From contig DJHJ01000040.1 in the NCBI GenBank assembly GCA_002433055.1, positions 75,822 to 139,821 on the forward strand: a DNA stretch of 64,000 nt, in the 5' to 3' direction. The notes beneath the pieces are model-generated. The model was given only the letters and a program-made list of their open reading frames with translations, ran no database searches and was not told the DNA's origin. This document shows positions 36,602-45,715 of this stretch, one piece after another (position 1 is the first letter of the stretch; each line of letters starts with the position of its first letter). The position numbers and the translations under genes are program-made. The DNA is from Acidobacteriia bacterium UBA6623 (GTDB lineage: Bacteria; Acidobacteriota; Terriglobia; Bryobacterales; UBA6623).

Positions 36602-37522
36602 CTAATTTTCGGAACTCCTGCGAGCGGCCTCAAGAGCATTCGATAGAAGCATAGCGATGGTCAGGGGACCAACTCCACCGGGAACGGGTGTGTAGGCACT
36701 CGCCATTTCAGCCACATCACTAGGGTGCACATCACCTACCAAAACTGTGCCTTTCTCTTGGAAACGCTCCAGTTTTTTTTGATCATCAGAAAAGATTTTC
36801 TTGACTTCTCCGGCATCTTGCAAGCGATTAATGCCCACATCGAGAACTACAGCACCCGGCTTGATAAAATCCCGTGTCACCATAGCGGGACGACCCAAAG
36901 CAACTACTAAGATGTCTGCCTCGCGTGCCATCATCGCTAGGTCGGTGGTTTGTGAGTGGCAGATGCTTACGGTCGCATTTTCGTGCAGTAACAATAGAGC
37001 CGCCGGTTTACCGACGATGTTACTGCGCCCTAGAATCACTGCATGTTTACCAGCAATACGAATATTGCTTCGCTTGAGAATCTGGATTAGGCCGGCAGGC
37101 GTACAAGGTGCAAAGCCAATCTGACGAGTAACGAGGGCTCCTACATTGACAGGGTGAAACCCATCAACGTCCTTGGTGGGTGAAACAGCTAGTAAAACTT
37201 TGCTCTCGTCTATTTGGGTCGGAAGTGGAAGTTGGACAAGAATACCGTGTATATCCTTGCGGTAGTTTAGTTCTTCAATAATTGCTAGAAGATCGGCAGT
37301 AGAAATATCCTTGCCTGGCGTAATCCTCTCGCTAAAAATGCCAACACGTTCGCAAGCTCTGATTTTGTTTCGCACATAGATTTCTGAAGCCGGATTATCA
37401 CCGACGAGAACTGCTGCCAGTCCAACCTGTACACCACGAGCAGACAGCTCCAGAACTCCTTGTTGGACCTCGTCTAGGATCTGATCTCGTATTTCATTAC
37501 CGTTGAGAACACGTGCTGACAT
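36602..37522 (-). CDS. folD: bifunctional methylenetetrahydrofolate dehydrogenase/cyclohydrolase
   Basis: FolD interconverts methylene-, methenyl- and formyl-tetrahydrofolate. The 306-residue protein has the substrate motif YVRNKIRACERVGI with the catalytic lysine, the VQLPLPTQIDE motif, the NADP region VILGRSNIVGKPAA and the C-terminal PVPGGVGPLTIAMLL. All family signatures are present and the length is normal. It is a stand-alone gene, convergent with the duplicated oxidoreductases. Confidence 0.97.
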   Translation of the reverse strand: MSARVLNGNEIRDQILDEVQQGVLELSARGVQVGLAAVLVGDNPASEIYVRNKIRACERVGIFSERITPGKDISTADLLAIIEELNYRKDIHGILVQLPLPTQIDESKVLLAVSPTKDVDGFHPVNVGALVTRQIGFAPCTPAGLIQILKRSNIRIAGKHAVILGRSNIVGKPAALLLLHENATVSICHSQTTDLAMMAREADILVVALGRPAMVTRDFIKPGAVVLDVGINRLQDAGEVKKIFSDDQKKLERFQEKGTVLVGDVHPSDVAEMASAYTPVPGGVGPLTIAMLLSNALEAARRSSEN

Positions 37523-37690
37523 AAGATACTTCAGTGTAAGCGAAACGAAAAAAATGATAGCACGTGTAGACCATTGATTCGGGTGATCAATTGAACATTA
37601 CATAAACTTGTCAAGCTTAGGTAGATTCTTCCTTAGCATACTGACCAAATATCATAATTTCTGCTTACATGCTGACGCTACAATGGTGCT

Positions 37691-38854
37691 ATGCCATTTT
37701 CCGAATCATCAAACTCCAACCGAAGAGATTTCCTAAAAGAGTCCGCAGCAATAGCGATAGCGGCAGGCTTAAACACCAAGGCCAAGGCTGCGGACGATCA
37801 TATATCCGGAGAGTGGCGCAATCGCGCGCATGATATGGCATACCGTCGCCTCGGTCGGACAAACTTTATGATTTCTGAGATAGTCCAAGGAGGAAGCACT
37901 ATTTCACCCACAAACTATCGTCATGTCGAGATAGCCATCGAACGCGGCCTCAACTATCTCGACACCGCAGCTGCCTATGGTAACCCCGACGGCCAGAGTG
38001 AACTCGGATTTTCTCGAGTTATCGAGGGTAGCAACAAGCGGGAAAAGGTTTTTCTGGCAAGCAAGGTTAGCCAGTGGGACGTTAATCGTAATCGCTTGTT
38101 TCGAGACTTGTACGAAAGTCTTTCCTCATCGGAAAGGATGAAGGTTGACCACACAGTACGCGACCGTCTGGATGCCGCCCCGGCACTCCACGAAGATTAC
38201 TTTGCCACATATGGAAAATGGCAACGTGGCGAATATCGAAACTTCATGCTTAGTAGTGTTATGGAAAGTCGATTTCCAGGAAAAATCAATCGCCAAAAAA
38301 ACTACAGAGATATCATCATCCATTCAGTGGAAGAAAGTCTTAAACGGCTCAGCACTGACTATTTAGATGTCCTGATATGTCCACATGGAGCCTCTAGCTA
38401 TGAAGAAGCGACCAGGTTTCCTGAGATCTTTGAAGCCTTCGAACAACTCAAAAAAGAAGGCAAAGCTCGACATTTGGGTATTTCATCCCATACAGACCCA
38501 GCCGGCGTACTGCAGGGAGCAGTCGACACCGGCATGTACTCGGTAGCAATGATCGCTTACAACATTGTTAACTACAGATTCATCGACAAAACCTTAACCA
38601 AAGCCAAAAAAGCTGATGTAGGTGTGATAGGCATGAAAGTAGCCCGTGCAGTCCACAGCGGTGGAATGCTCGATACACCAGATGACCCAAAGCGTATTGC
38701 ATTGATTCAAAAAGCAGTTCCAGGACAACTAAAGGTCCCAGTGAAAGCTTACTTGTGGGGATTGAGAGACTCACGAATTGCGGCTGTAAATTCAGAAATG
38801 AACAATCAAGAGATGGTAAACGAAAATCTCCCCGTGGCACAAAAAAAAACTTAG
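37691..38854 (+). CDS. Tat-signal aldo/keto reductase
   Basis: This is an aldo/keto reductase family protein of 387 residues. The N-terminal SNRRDFLKESAAIAIAAG is a good twin-arginine signal. The catalytic Asp/Tyr is in LDTAAAYGNPDGQSE, the lysine in VFLASKVSQW, and the histidine position in LICPHGASSYEE. A region of about 80 residues between the lysine and histidine motifs is longer than usual and holds DAAPALHEDYFATYGKWQRGEYR. Exported AKRs of this kind are found with other Tat-exported sugar oxidoreductases. A TACAAT box ends 6 bp before the ATG, so the mRNA may be leaderless. The substrate is unknown. Confidence 0.87.
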   Translation: MPFSESSNSNRRDFLKESAAIAIAAGLNTKAKAADDHISGEWRNRAHDMAYRRLGRTNFMISEIVQGGSTISPTNYRHVEIAIERGLNYLDTAAAYGNPDGQSELGFSRVIEGSNKREKVFLASKVSQWDVNRNRLFRDLYESLSSSERMKVDHTVRDRLDAAPALHEDYFATYGKWQRGEYRNFMLSSVMESRFPGKINRQKNYRDIIIHSVEESLKRLSTDYLDVLICPHGASSYEEATRFPEIFEAFEQLKKEGKARHLGISSHTDPAGVLQGAVDTGMYSVAMIAYNIVNYRFIDKTLTKAKKADVGVIGMKVARAVHSGGMLDTPDDPKRIALIQKAVPGQLKVPVKAYLWGLRDSRIAAVNSEMNNQEMVNENLPVAQKKT

Positions 38855-38967
38855 CAAGTCATCAACCTGTACAAGTCATTCGAAAAATAAAATAAATGTT
38901 CCAGAATCGCGCTGTACGTAATTAAACACTCAACACAGTGTTTCGGTTTGGTAACATAAGCACTCTC

Positions 38968-39363
38968 ATGCAGGGCATAGAAGTTCCCACAATCCCGAAT
39001 AGGCTATTTTTCCGTATTGGCGACGTAGCCGGCCTGGCGGATGTCGAACCTTACGTACTAAGGTTCTGGGAAACCGAATTCTCTCAACTCTCACCCAAAA
39101 AAACGAGTAGCGGTCAGAGACAATACCGCCGTAAAGACGTAGAGTTGGTGCTGGAAATTAAGCGTCTACTCTATGACGAGGGTTACACGATAGCAGGAGC
39201 TCGCAAAGTACTCCGTGACCGCTCCAAGCCGAAACGTCGCCCCGTTCAGGCACGTGGGCAATCAGAACTACCCTTTGCTCCTAAGTTGGAGAGTGCTCCA
39301 CCGGCACTGTCCAGCATTAGGCAAGAACTAAATAACATACTCTCTCTACTCGCCAAACACTGA
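38968..39363 (+). CDS. MerR-family transcriptional regulator
   Basis: The N-terminal winged-helix domain is typical of the MerR family: LFFRIGDVAGLADVEPYVLRFWETEF, SGQRQYRRKDVELVLEIKRLLYDEGYTIAGARKVL. From ATG 38968 the protein has 131 residues, with a short C-terminal tail that ends in a helix and has no metal-binding cysteines. An upstream GTG (38938) is possible but would add unlike-family residues. Orthologues of this short HTH_17/MerR type are often near ihf or tRNA genes and lack a known ligand. It precedes surE by 11 bp and may be co-transcribed with it. Confidence 0.88.
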   Translation: MQGIEVPTIPNRLFFRIGDVAGLADVEPYVLRFWETEFSQLSPKKTSSGQRQYRRKDVELVLEIKRLLYDEGYTIAGARKVLRDRSKPKRRPVQARGQSELPFAPKLESAPPALSSIRQELNNILSLLAKH

Positions 39364-39374
39364 CCACCTGGTCT

Positions 39375-40127
39375 ATGACTCAGATTCTTCTTACAAACGA
39401 TGATGGAATTAGAGCGCCGGGCCTTGAAGCGCTTGAGCGAATGGCCAACAAATTAGGAAAAGTTTACGTAGTCGCACCCGCGGAGGAACAGAGCGGCGCT
39501 GGGCGATCCATTACAATTAACCATCCATTGCGGTACCACGAAGCCGGAACAAACCGCTATGCAGTGGATGGCACACCGACCGATACAATGATGATGGCTC
39601 TTACACTATTACTCGACGTTCGACCTGATCTTGTGATTTCTGGAATCAACAACGGATTCAACATAGGCGAGAACATTTACTATTCGGGTACCGTCGCTGC
39701 AGCCGCAGAGGCAGCAAAACATGGCATCGCATCAATAGCGGTCTCGGTAGGTGCCAAGAAAAATATAAACTTTGCATCAGCTGCAAAATTTACCGTGCAT
39801 CTAAGCCATCTGGTGCTAGAAAATGGATTGCCGCCTGGCTTATCTCTGAATGTTAACATTCCTCACCCGTGCTACAAAAACGTGTGCATCACACAGCAAT
39901 CACAGCATATCTCACGAAGTGTGATAGGAGAAGATGACGACCTGAACAGTTCGAAACATTACTGGATGCATGAGCAACCCTTCTGTGAAAACCCAGAACA
40001 CAGTACTGATTATGAAGCAGTTCGAAATGGCAATATCTCCATAACACCACTTCACTTCAGACACACTGCCCACGAAATTATGGAAACACTCAATGAATGG
40101 TGCAAGTCATCACAAGAGGTAGAGTAA
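39375..40127 (+). CDS. surE: 5'/3'-nucleotidase SurE
   Basis: SurE is a metal-dependent phosphatase for nucleoside monophosphates linked to stationary-phase survival. The 250-residue protein begins with ILLTNDDGIRAPGLEAL, whose Asp pair (NDD) binds the metal. The ribose/phosphate motif APAEEQSGAGRSIT (about residue 37), the VDGTPTD loop and the SGINNGFNIGENIYYSGTVAAAAEA signature (about residues 89-115) are complete. It starts 11 bp after the MerR-type gene. Confidence 0.96.
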   Translation: MTQILLTNDDGIRAPGLEALERMANKLGKVYVVAPAEEQSGAGRSITINHPLRYHEAGTNRYAVDGTPTDTMMMALTLLLDVRPDLVISGINNGFNIGENIYYSGTVAAAAEAAKHGIASIAVSVGAKKNINFASAAKFTVHLSHLVLENGLPPGLSLNVNIPHPCYKNVCITQQSQHISRSVIGEDDDLNSSKHYWMHEQPFCENPEHSTDYEAVRNGNISITPLHFRHTAHEIMETLNEWCKSSQEVE

Positions 40128-40263
40128 TTGACATTTAACCTCTAGTAATTGCCTCACGTCGTCTCAATATGAATTAGGTCGACAGCATTGGCATACTTAC
40201 TTTGCGACAAATTCGGCGCTTAATCTGCATGCAACTGATTGACCGCACTCTGGGTCGTCATTC

Positions 40264-40758
40264 ATGCTAATACTGATGTCTGACAAATTCGTTTTCAAGA
40301 AGATCTGCAGCTATCTCGATGAACAAAAGGTGATTTACCGAGTACTGCATCACGAGCCCACCCTGACTTCCGAAGATTCAGCAAGGATCCGCAAAGAGGA
40401 TATACGGATAGGAGGGAAAGCACTGTTGATTAAGGTGGGAAACACTTTTCGACTCTTCGTTCTTAGCGCTGCGCTGCGCTTAAACTCACAGGCTATTCGG
40501 AACCATTTCAGAGCTCGTAAACTGCGCTTCGCCTCTGCAGCGGAGCTGCGAGATCTAACAGGCTTGGTGCCGGGATCAATACCGCCATTCGGGGAACCTA
40601 TTCTGCCATTTGACCTGTACGTAGACTCATCAATCACAGAAAATAAACGGATCGCTTTCAATGCTGGTTCTTTGACTGATTCATTGTTCCTTGATGTGGA
40701 AGACTATCTAAGAGTCGCACGACCAGCAGTCTTCCGTTTCGCAGAAACTGTGACCTAG
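40264..40758 (+). CDS. YbaK/aminoacyl-tRNA deacylase domain protein
   Basis: This is a 164-residue stand-alone YbaK/ProX editing domain. Relatives hydrolyse misacylated Cys-, Ala- or other tRNAs. The catalytic lysine is in GGKALLIKVG (about residue 60), and the glycine-rich signature GLVPGSIPPFG (about residues 105-115) is complete. An in-frame ATG at 40276 (MSDKFVF) is an alternative start; neither has a ribosome site. The tRNA substrate cannot be predicted. Confidence 0.87.
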   Translation: MLILMSDKFVFKKICSYLDEQKVIYRVLHHEPTLTSEDSARIRKEDIRIGGKALLIKVGNTFRLFVLSAALRLNSQAIRNHFRARKLRFASAAELRDLTGLVPGSIPPFGEPILPFDLYVDSSITENKRIAFNAGSLTDSLFLDVEDYLRVARPAVFRFAETVT

Positions 40759-40881
40759 ATCAAATTGTAGAAACCCAGTTCAAAGTTGCTCACACAACTT
40801 ACTTATTTTTATACCAACGACAATGATTCCATTTTGTATTTTTGGAATATTCCCCTAAAATAGATGCCACCGACCCAGGGC

Positions 40882-40890
40882 TGCTACAAT
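40882..40890 (+). promoter_or_regulatory. extended -10 promoter before the EF-G paralogue
   Basis: TGCTACAAT fits the extended -10 consensus with one mismatch (TACAAT). Transcription would begin near 40897, about 95 bp before ATG 40992. It has the same TGC-plus-box form as the gltB promoter. Two exact TGTAACGAT repeats lie downstream in the leader. Confidence 0.45.
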
Positions 40891-40913
40891 CGCTTGCGTG
40901 CTAAATTGGTTTC

Positions 40914-40952
40914 TGTAACGATCACTGAGGTGTTTCACTCACGTGTAACGAT
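40914..40952 (+). repeat. paired TGTAACGAT direct repeats in the EF-G leader
   Basis: TGTAACGAT occurs at 40914-40922 and again at 40944-40952, 30 bp apart start to start, on the same DNA face at about three helical turns. They lie between the putative promoter and the start codon and could be a regulator or RNA-binding site. Confidence 0.4.
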
Positions 40953-40991
40953 ATCAACTGCACCCTCAGATCGACAGCTTGGAGTTTGCAA

Positions 40992-43082
40992 ATGAAGGTT
41001 TATGAAGGTAAAGATGTCCGCAACATAGGCATTGCCGGCCACGGCGACTGCGGGAAGACAAGTCTGGTGGCTTCCTTTTTGTACACCACAGGTTTGACTA
41101 CTCGACTGACCGCCGTTGATGAAGGTAATACACTTACGGATTTTGACGAAGAAGAGATAGCACGTAAGGTGACCATTACTTCATCACCTGCGTACGTCGA
41201 GTGGGAAGGCTCAAAGCTCAACTTTATCGACACGCCAGGTTATAACATCTTTATCAACGATACAAAAGGTTCTTTAATTGCTGCCGATACCGCGTTGATA
41301 GTGGTGGACAGCGTTTCTGGTGTTGAGGTACAAACCGAGAAAGCATGGGGGTATGCAGAGGAATATGGCCTTGCCCGTGTGGTCTTGGTCAACAAGCTCG
41401 ACAGAGAACGTGCGGATTTTTCACGTACGCTTACAGACATCCAGGAAGTGCTTGGACGTGGAGCTGTCCCAGTCCAGATACCGATTGGTACTGAAAAGAA
41501 CTTCTGCGGTATTGTCGACTTAATAGAACAAAAAGCTTATACGTACGAACTCGGCGGCAAAGGAAAAGGAACAGAGACTGATATTCCTGACAATTTGTCC
41601 TCTGAAGTCGAGTCAGCCCGTGAGTCGTTAATCGAAATGGTGGCCGAGTGCGACGATGATCTTCTCAATGAGTACCTAGAGGAGCTGACGCTACCACCTG
41701 AAAAAATTCTGGCCGGGTTACGAAAAGGTATTATTGAAAGAAAAATTTTTCCTGTGTTATGCGGATCAGCAACGCAAAATGTCGGCACTGACCTAATACT
41801 CTCGTTCCTTGAATCCTATGCTCCATCTCCTGTGGTGCATCAAGAAGTCAGTTCAGCAGATGGCGAAACATCGCGAAAAATTGACGATGGAGATCCACTT
41901 TCACTCTTTGTATACAAAACTTCCGCCGACCCCTTCGCCGGTAGAGTGACTTACTTTAAGGTCGTTTCGGGAATACTTAATAACGATGACAATGTGTTTA
42001 ATTTCACAAAGACAGCATCGGAACGTTTTGCCCGTATATCTATCGCATCAGGAAAAGAACTGACGCCCGTCACCTCGATTCATGCAGGTGACCTTGGAGC
42101 CATTGCAAAGCTCAAAGAGACTCTCACTGGCGACAGCCTGGGAGATAAATCGAAACCAATCCAATTTCCAAAAGCCAAAATCCCCTTGCCGGCAATTGCT
42201 TACGCTATTCAGCCTAAAACCAGACAAGACGAAGATCGCCTAAGCGGGGGTATCAATAAAATACTCCAAGAAGATCAAGCCCTTAACTTTTATCGCGACC
42301 CACAGACCCAGGAATTCCTTTTGGCTGGTAACGGACAACAACATTTGGAAATCATTGTTAGTAGGCTCAAAAAACGTTACAACGTGGAAGTCGAACTAAA
42401 AGCCCCTAAAATCCCTTATAGGGAAACAATTCGAGGACGTGCCGAAGTGCAAGGTCGCCACAAAAAACAGAGTGGGGGTCATGGACAGTTCGGTGATTGC
42501 CGAATTCGTATGGAGCCTCTCGAACGAGGGCAAGAATTCGAATTTGTCAATAGTATTTTTGGTGGCGCAATTCCAAAAACTTACATCCCTGCTGTCGAGA
42601 AAGGCATACTGGAAGCCGCTGGTACTGGGTATCTGGCGGGGTACCCAGTAGTAGACTTCAAGGTGGAACTCTACGATGGACAATACCATGACGTTGACTC
42701 TTCAGAACTAGCTTTTAAGTTAGCGGGAAGAAAGGCTTTCAGGGCAGCGATGGAAAAATCGAGTCCAGCATTGCTCGAACCTATCATGATCGTAGAAATC
42801 GTTGCACCGTCTGACTTTGCTGGGGACATTATGGGCGATATGAATAGCCGGCGCGGACGAATTCAAGGTATGGACACCAAAGGTTCGAGTCAGATTGTGC
42901 GTGCTCAGGTTCCAATGTCTGAGATGTTGACCTATGCAAATGAACTGACTTCGATGACACAAGGACGTGGTTCTTTCACTATGGAATTCGGTCACTACGA
43001 TTTTGTTCCGCAACAAATCGCTGAGAAAGTGATCACGGCGGCAAAACGGGACCACGACGGAACCGACGAAGAGGACGAATAG
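40992..43082 (+). CDS. elongation factor G paralogue (EF-G2-type)
   Basis: This is a translational GTPase of 696 residues with all five EF-G domains. The P-loop is GIAGHGDCGKTS, whereas canonical EF-G has AHIDAGKTT. The G3 motif is FIDTPGY and G4 is NKLD. Switch I reads DFDEEEIARKVTITSSPAYVEW. The C-terminal domains keep QGRGSFTMEFGHYDFVP. The altered P-loop context and the absence of neighbouring rpsL/rpsG/tuf genes point to the EF-G2/EF-G-like branch and not the main elongation factor. GGAG at 40981 is spaced 7 bp from ATG 40992, which sets the start; TTG 40986 is spurious. Whether it acts in elongation, recycling or stress is unknown. Confidence 0.88.
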   Translation: MKVYEGKDVRNIGIAGHGDCGKTSLVASFLYTTGLTTRLTAVDEGNTLTDFDEEEIARKVTITSSPAYVEWEGSKLNFIDTPGYNIFINDTKGSLIAADTALIVVDSVSGVEVQTEKAWGYAEEYGLARVVLVNKLDRERADFSRTLTDIQEVLGRGAVPVQIPIGTEKNFCGIVDLIEQKAYTYELGGKGKGTETDIPDNLSSEVESARESLIEMVAECDDDLLNEYLEELTLPPEKILAGLRKGIIERKIFPVLCGSATQNVGTDLILSFLESYAPSPVVHQEVSSADGETSRKIDDGDPLSLFVYKTSADPFAGRVTYFKVVSGILNNDDNVFNFTKTASERFARISIASGKELTPVTSIHAGDLGAIAKLKETLTGDSLGDKSKPIQFPKAKIPLPAIAYAIQPKTRQDEDRLSGGINKILQEDQALNFYRDPQTQEFLLAGNGQQHLEIIVSRLKKRYNVEVELKAPKIPYRETIRGRAEVQGRHKKQSGGHGQFGDCRIRMEPLERGQEFEFVNSIFGGAIPKTYIPAVEKGILEAAGTGYLAGYPVVDFKVELYDGQYHDVDSSELAFKLAGRKAFRAAMEKSSPALLEPIMIVEIVAPSDFAGDIMGDMNSRRGRIQGMDTKGSSQIVRAQVPMSEMLTYANELTSMTQGRGSFTMEFGHYDFVPQQIAEKVITAAKRDHDGTDEEDE

Positions 43083-43126
43083 TACCGCTTACACGTTCCT
43101 GACACGATCGCAGAGCGCATTCACGG

Positions 43127-43142
43127 TCCCTTTCTGAAGGGA
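43127..43142. terminator. short hairpin between convergent genes
   Basis: TCCCTT (43127-43132) pairs with AAGGGA (43137-43142) across a TCTG tetraloop. It lies between the convergent EF-G and Pgi genes. No T-run follows immediately (a TTTTT occurs 13 bp further on), so termination is only suggested. Confidence 0.35.
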
Positions 43143-43158
43143 GAGCGAGCCAAGATTT

Positions 43159-44958
43159 TTAGCGTAGGGCTTCGTATACAGCTGTTTCAAGTGTGGTTAA
43201 CCCAGCAGAGACATCGCAACTTAAATGGACCCGCAAGGAACGCCTACCTCGTTCATTAAGGGCCTCAAAATCGCCACGAGCCTGGGCTGATTTCACAGTA
43301 CTAAAACTGTAATTCCGTCCAGGTGTTGGCAAATCGACGGTATCGTCACAGGTTATCTGCAAAAATACCCCCGTATTCGGACCTCCCTTGTAGATCTGAC
43401 CAGTGGAGTGCAGAAATCGCGGACCAAAACCCACACAAGTCGCTGAACATTTCGCATCGCGAATAGCAACACGCAATCTCCGAAGTGATTCTTCGTGTGT
43501 AGCGTTCATTTCGATATAAGCCAATAGGGCTAGATAGTCTCCCGGGCTAATACGGTTAAAGTGTGCTCTGAGATAATCCGCAAGTGATAGATGTGAGCCA
43601 GAAGTTGCACATAAGGCCGAAATATTTGTCTCATCGGCAAAAAGCTTAATGTCTTCACAACAGAAGAAAGGTCTCTCAATCGGTGAAGGAATTGGCTCTT
43701 TGGTCGACTTGATGAGTTCTCGCGTCACAATCTTGGCAGCTTCCACATCCGGTTGATCGAAGGGGTTGACTTTAAGGATTGATCCGATAACTGCCGTTGC
43801 AATTTCCCAACGAAACCACTCCTGTCCCAGGTGGTAGGCGTCACGAATCTCTATGCGTACGACCGGCTGCCCAACACTCTCCAATTCACCAAGCTTTTGG
43901 ATTTGTTCATCATCCTCATCTTCAGCAAGTCGCATGTAAATGAAAACACGATCATCACCATACACTGCAGGCGGGCCAACGGGTTCACGGTCTACTGGAA
44001 TAATCCCCTTGCCACATTTTCCGGTCGATTCAGCTAGCAACTGCTCAAGCCATACCCCAAGATCATATACACTGGACGAAGCCAGGATCGTGACTTTGTC
44101 ACGACCTTCAAGAGCTAAGCTGCCTAGCAAGGCTCCTAGAGCAACACCAGGGTTGTTTGAGTCAGAAGATCCTGGAGAACAAGCTAAGGCCATTTGATTA
44201 CTATTTTGAAGAAAGCTCAGAACATTAACCCCCATGACCGTAGCTGGAACCATGCCAAAATTCGACAGGGCTGAATAACGTCCACCAATTGATCTGACTC
44301 CCTGAAAAACATGACGGAAGCCTTGATCAAGGGCAATGCGTTCAAGTTTAGAATCGGGATCAGTAATAGCAATAAAATGATTAGGGGCTTGTACTGTACC
44401 AACTGTTTCGAGAATACGATTAAAAAAGTATCGTTGCAGAATTTCCAACTCGAGCGTACTACCTGACTTACTAGCAAGAATGAAAAGAGTTGTCGAATAG
44501 TCAATCTTTTTTTCTAATGTCCTAAGTTGCTTTGGATCAGTCGAGTCAAGAACGTGCAATCTGGGAAATCCCGACTGCGGCTTGAAAATTGAAGAAAGGA
44601 CCACCGAACACAGACTAGACCCACCCATGCCAAGAACAATAGCGTCTCTGAATCCAGCCTTTCCGACATCCTCAGCAAGATCTCGCAAATGCCCGAAGTT
44701 CGAAATTTGTTCGTCGACGATGTCAAGCCACCCGAGCCATTGAGCCTCGTTACCCATACTCCAAAGAGAGGCATCACGAGTCCAAAGCCGTCGAACTTTA
44801 TCGTTTACTATCCAATCATTGAACGTGTCCTCGAAATTGGATGTGGCTGTACTGGAAAGGAAAAAACTCTGTGTATTGCAGACACCTGGCTCTAACACAC
44901 GGGAAAATTTTCCGGGATGACCACTTAACTTATCAAAAAAATTTGGTGATAACTTCAC
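43159..44958 (-). CDS. pgi: glucose-6-phosphate isomerase-type protein (Pgi half of Tal-Pgi fusions)
   Basis: This is a SIS-domain phosphoglucose isomerase family protein of 599 residues. Pgi landmarks are VLGMGGSSLCSVVLSS, HVLDSTDPKQL, LFILASKSGSTLELEIL and GGRYSALSNFGMVPA (the Pgi substrate motif region). The entry segment RLWTRDASLW and EAQWLGWLDIVDEQ matches the junction and second half of the bifunctional transaldolase-Pgi proteins found in several phyla. Here no transaldolase domain precedes it; the N-terminus has only about 60 extra residues. It should convert glucose-6-phosphate and fructose-6-phosphate. Confidence 0.88.
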   Translation of the reverse strand: MKLSPNFFDKLSGHPGKFSRVLEPGVCNTQSFFLSSTATSNFEDTFNDWIVNDKVRRLWTRDASLWSMGNEAQWLGWLDIVDEQISNFGHLRDLAEDVGKAGFRDAIVLGMGGSSLCSVVLSSIFKPQSGFPRLHVLDSTDPKQLRTLEKKIDYSTTLFILASKSGSTLELEILQRYFFNRILETVGTVQAPNHFIAITDPDSKLERIALDQGFRHVFQGVRSIGGRYSALSNFGMVPATVMGVNVLSFLQNSNQMALACSPGSSDSNNPGVALGALLGSLALEGRDKVTILASSSVYDLGVWLEQLLAESTGKCGKGIIPVDREPVGPPAVYGDDRVFIYMRLAEDEDDEQIQKLGELESVGQPVVRIEIRDAYHLGQEWFRWEIATAVIGSILKVNPFDQPDVEAAKIVTRELIKSTKEPIPSPIERPFFCCEDIKLFADETNISALCATSGSHLSLADYLRAHFNRISPGDYLALLAYIEMNATHEESLRRLRVAIRDAKCSATCVGFGPRFLHSTGQIYKGGPNTGVFLQITCDDTVDLPTPGRNYSFSTVKSAQARGDFEALNERGRRSLRVHLSCDVSAGLTTLETAVYEALR

Positions 44959-45279
44959 GCTTTGATTAGTCGACTTGTCCTAATACGGGCCTACCGTTGC
45001 TACTCGCAGGCTTTCCAGTCAGGTGTTTGACCACTCCAGCAGAAATCCTGACTACTGACAATGCTAGTCAGGCCATATAAGTAACCTTACTCTACTAACA
45101 AATTAGAATCATCAGAAAACAATAGTAGAGCAGTGAGAGGTCTCGTCCAGAACACAGACACCAAAATCAAAAGGTAACGGCTATTGCTTTCGGTGGAACT
45201 CCATTTTTACAACTTACAGTATCTGCTAATCTTAATAAGTCAGATTCTGAAAGGCACTTAAAGACGCGGAGGATTTTCA
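44959..45279. other. divergent intergenic region between pgi and trxA
   Basis: No gene is visible in this 321-bp region. It holds an inverted repeat, CCTGACTA (45047-45054) and TAGTCAGG (45065-45072), separated by 10 bp, about 90 bp upstream of pgi. The trxA side ends with a strong GGAGG ribosome site. The inverted repeat could be an operator. Confidence 0.45.
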
Positions 45280-45615
45280 ATGGCCGAACCACACACGCTA
45301 CATTTCAGCGATGACTCTTTTGACGAGGAAGTACTGAAGTCAGAGGTTCCCGTTCTGGTTGATTTCTGGGCAGAGTGGTGCGGTCCGTGCCGTGCTATGG
45401 GACCAGTCGTCGACGAAATTGCAACAGAATATCATGGCAAGGCTAAGGTCGGAAAATTAGATGTTGACCACAATCCGCAGATCGCTACTCGCTATCAAGT
45501 GCGTGGCATTCCGACTCTATTACTTTTTAAAGACGGCGCAGTAGTAGACCAGGTAGTAGGTGCAGTGGCAAAGGACAAAGTTGCCTCTCTACTGAACAGT
45601 CACGTTTCAAACTAA
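45280..45615 (+). CDS. trxA: thioredoxin
   Basis: This is a standard 111-residue cytosolic thioredoxin. The WCGPC active site is in WAEWCGPCRAMGPVVDEIA (about residues 34-38). The buried Asp is in VLVDFWAE, and the cis-Pro loop is RGIPTLLLFKDG. GGAGG precedes the ATG at a normal distance. It reduces protein disulfides and could be an electron donor for peroxiredoxins in this cell. It is convergent with the oligopeptidase gene. Confidence 0.97.
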   Translation: MAEPHTLHFSDDSFDEEVLKSEVPVLVDFWAEWCGPCRAMGPVVDEIATEYHGKAKVGKLDVDHNPQIATRYQVRGIPTLLLFKDGAVVDQVVGAVAKDKVASLLNSHVSN

Positions 45616-45715
45616 CCAAATCCGAAGTCCCCTGTTTGCAATATTACCTAGTTTGACAGCCAAGAGTGAGATGCTCTCGTGGGTGGAAGACTCCCTGGCA
45701 GGGCTATGAGTGAAA

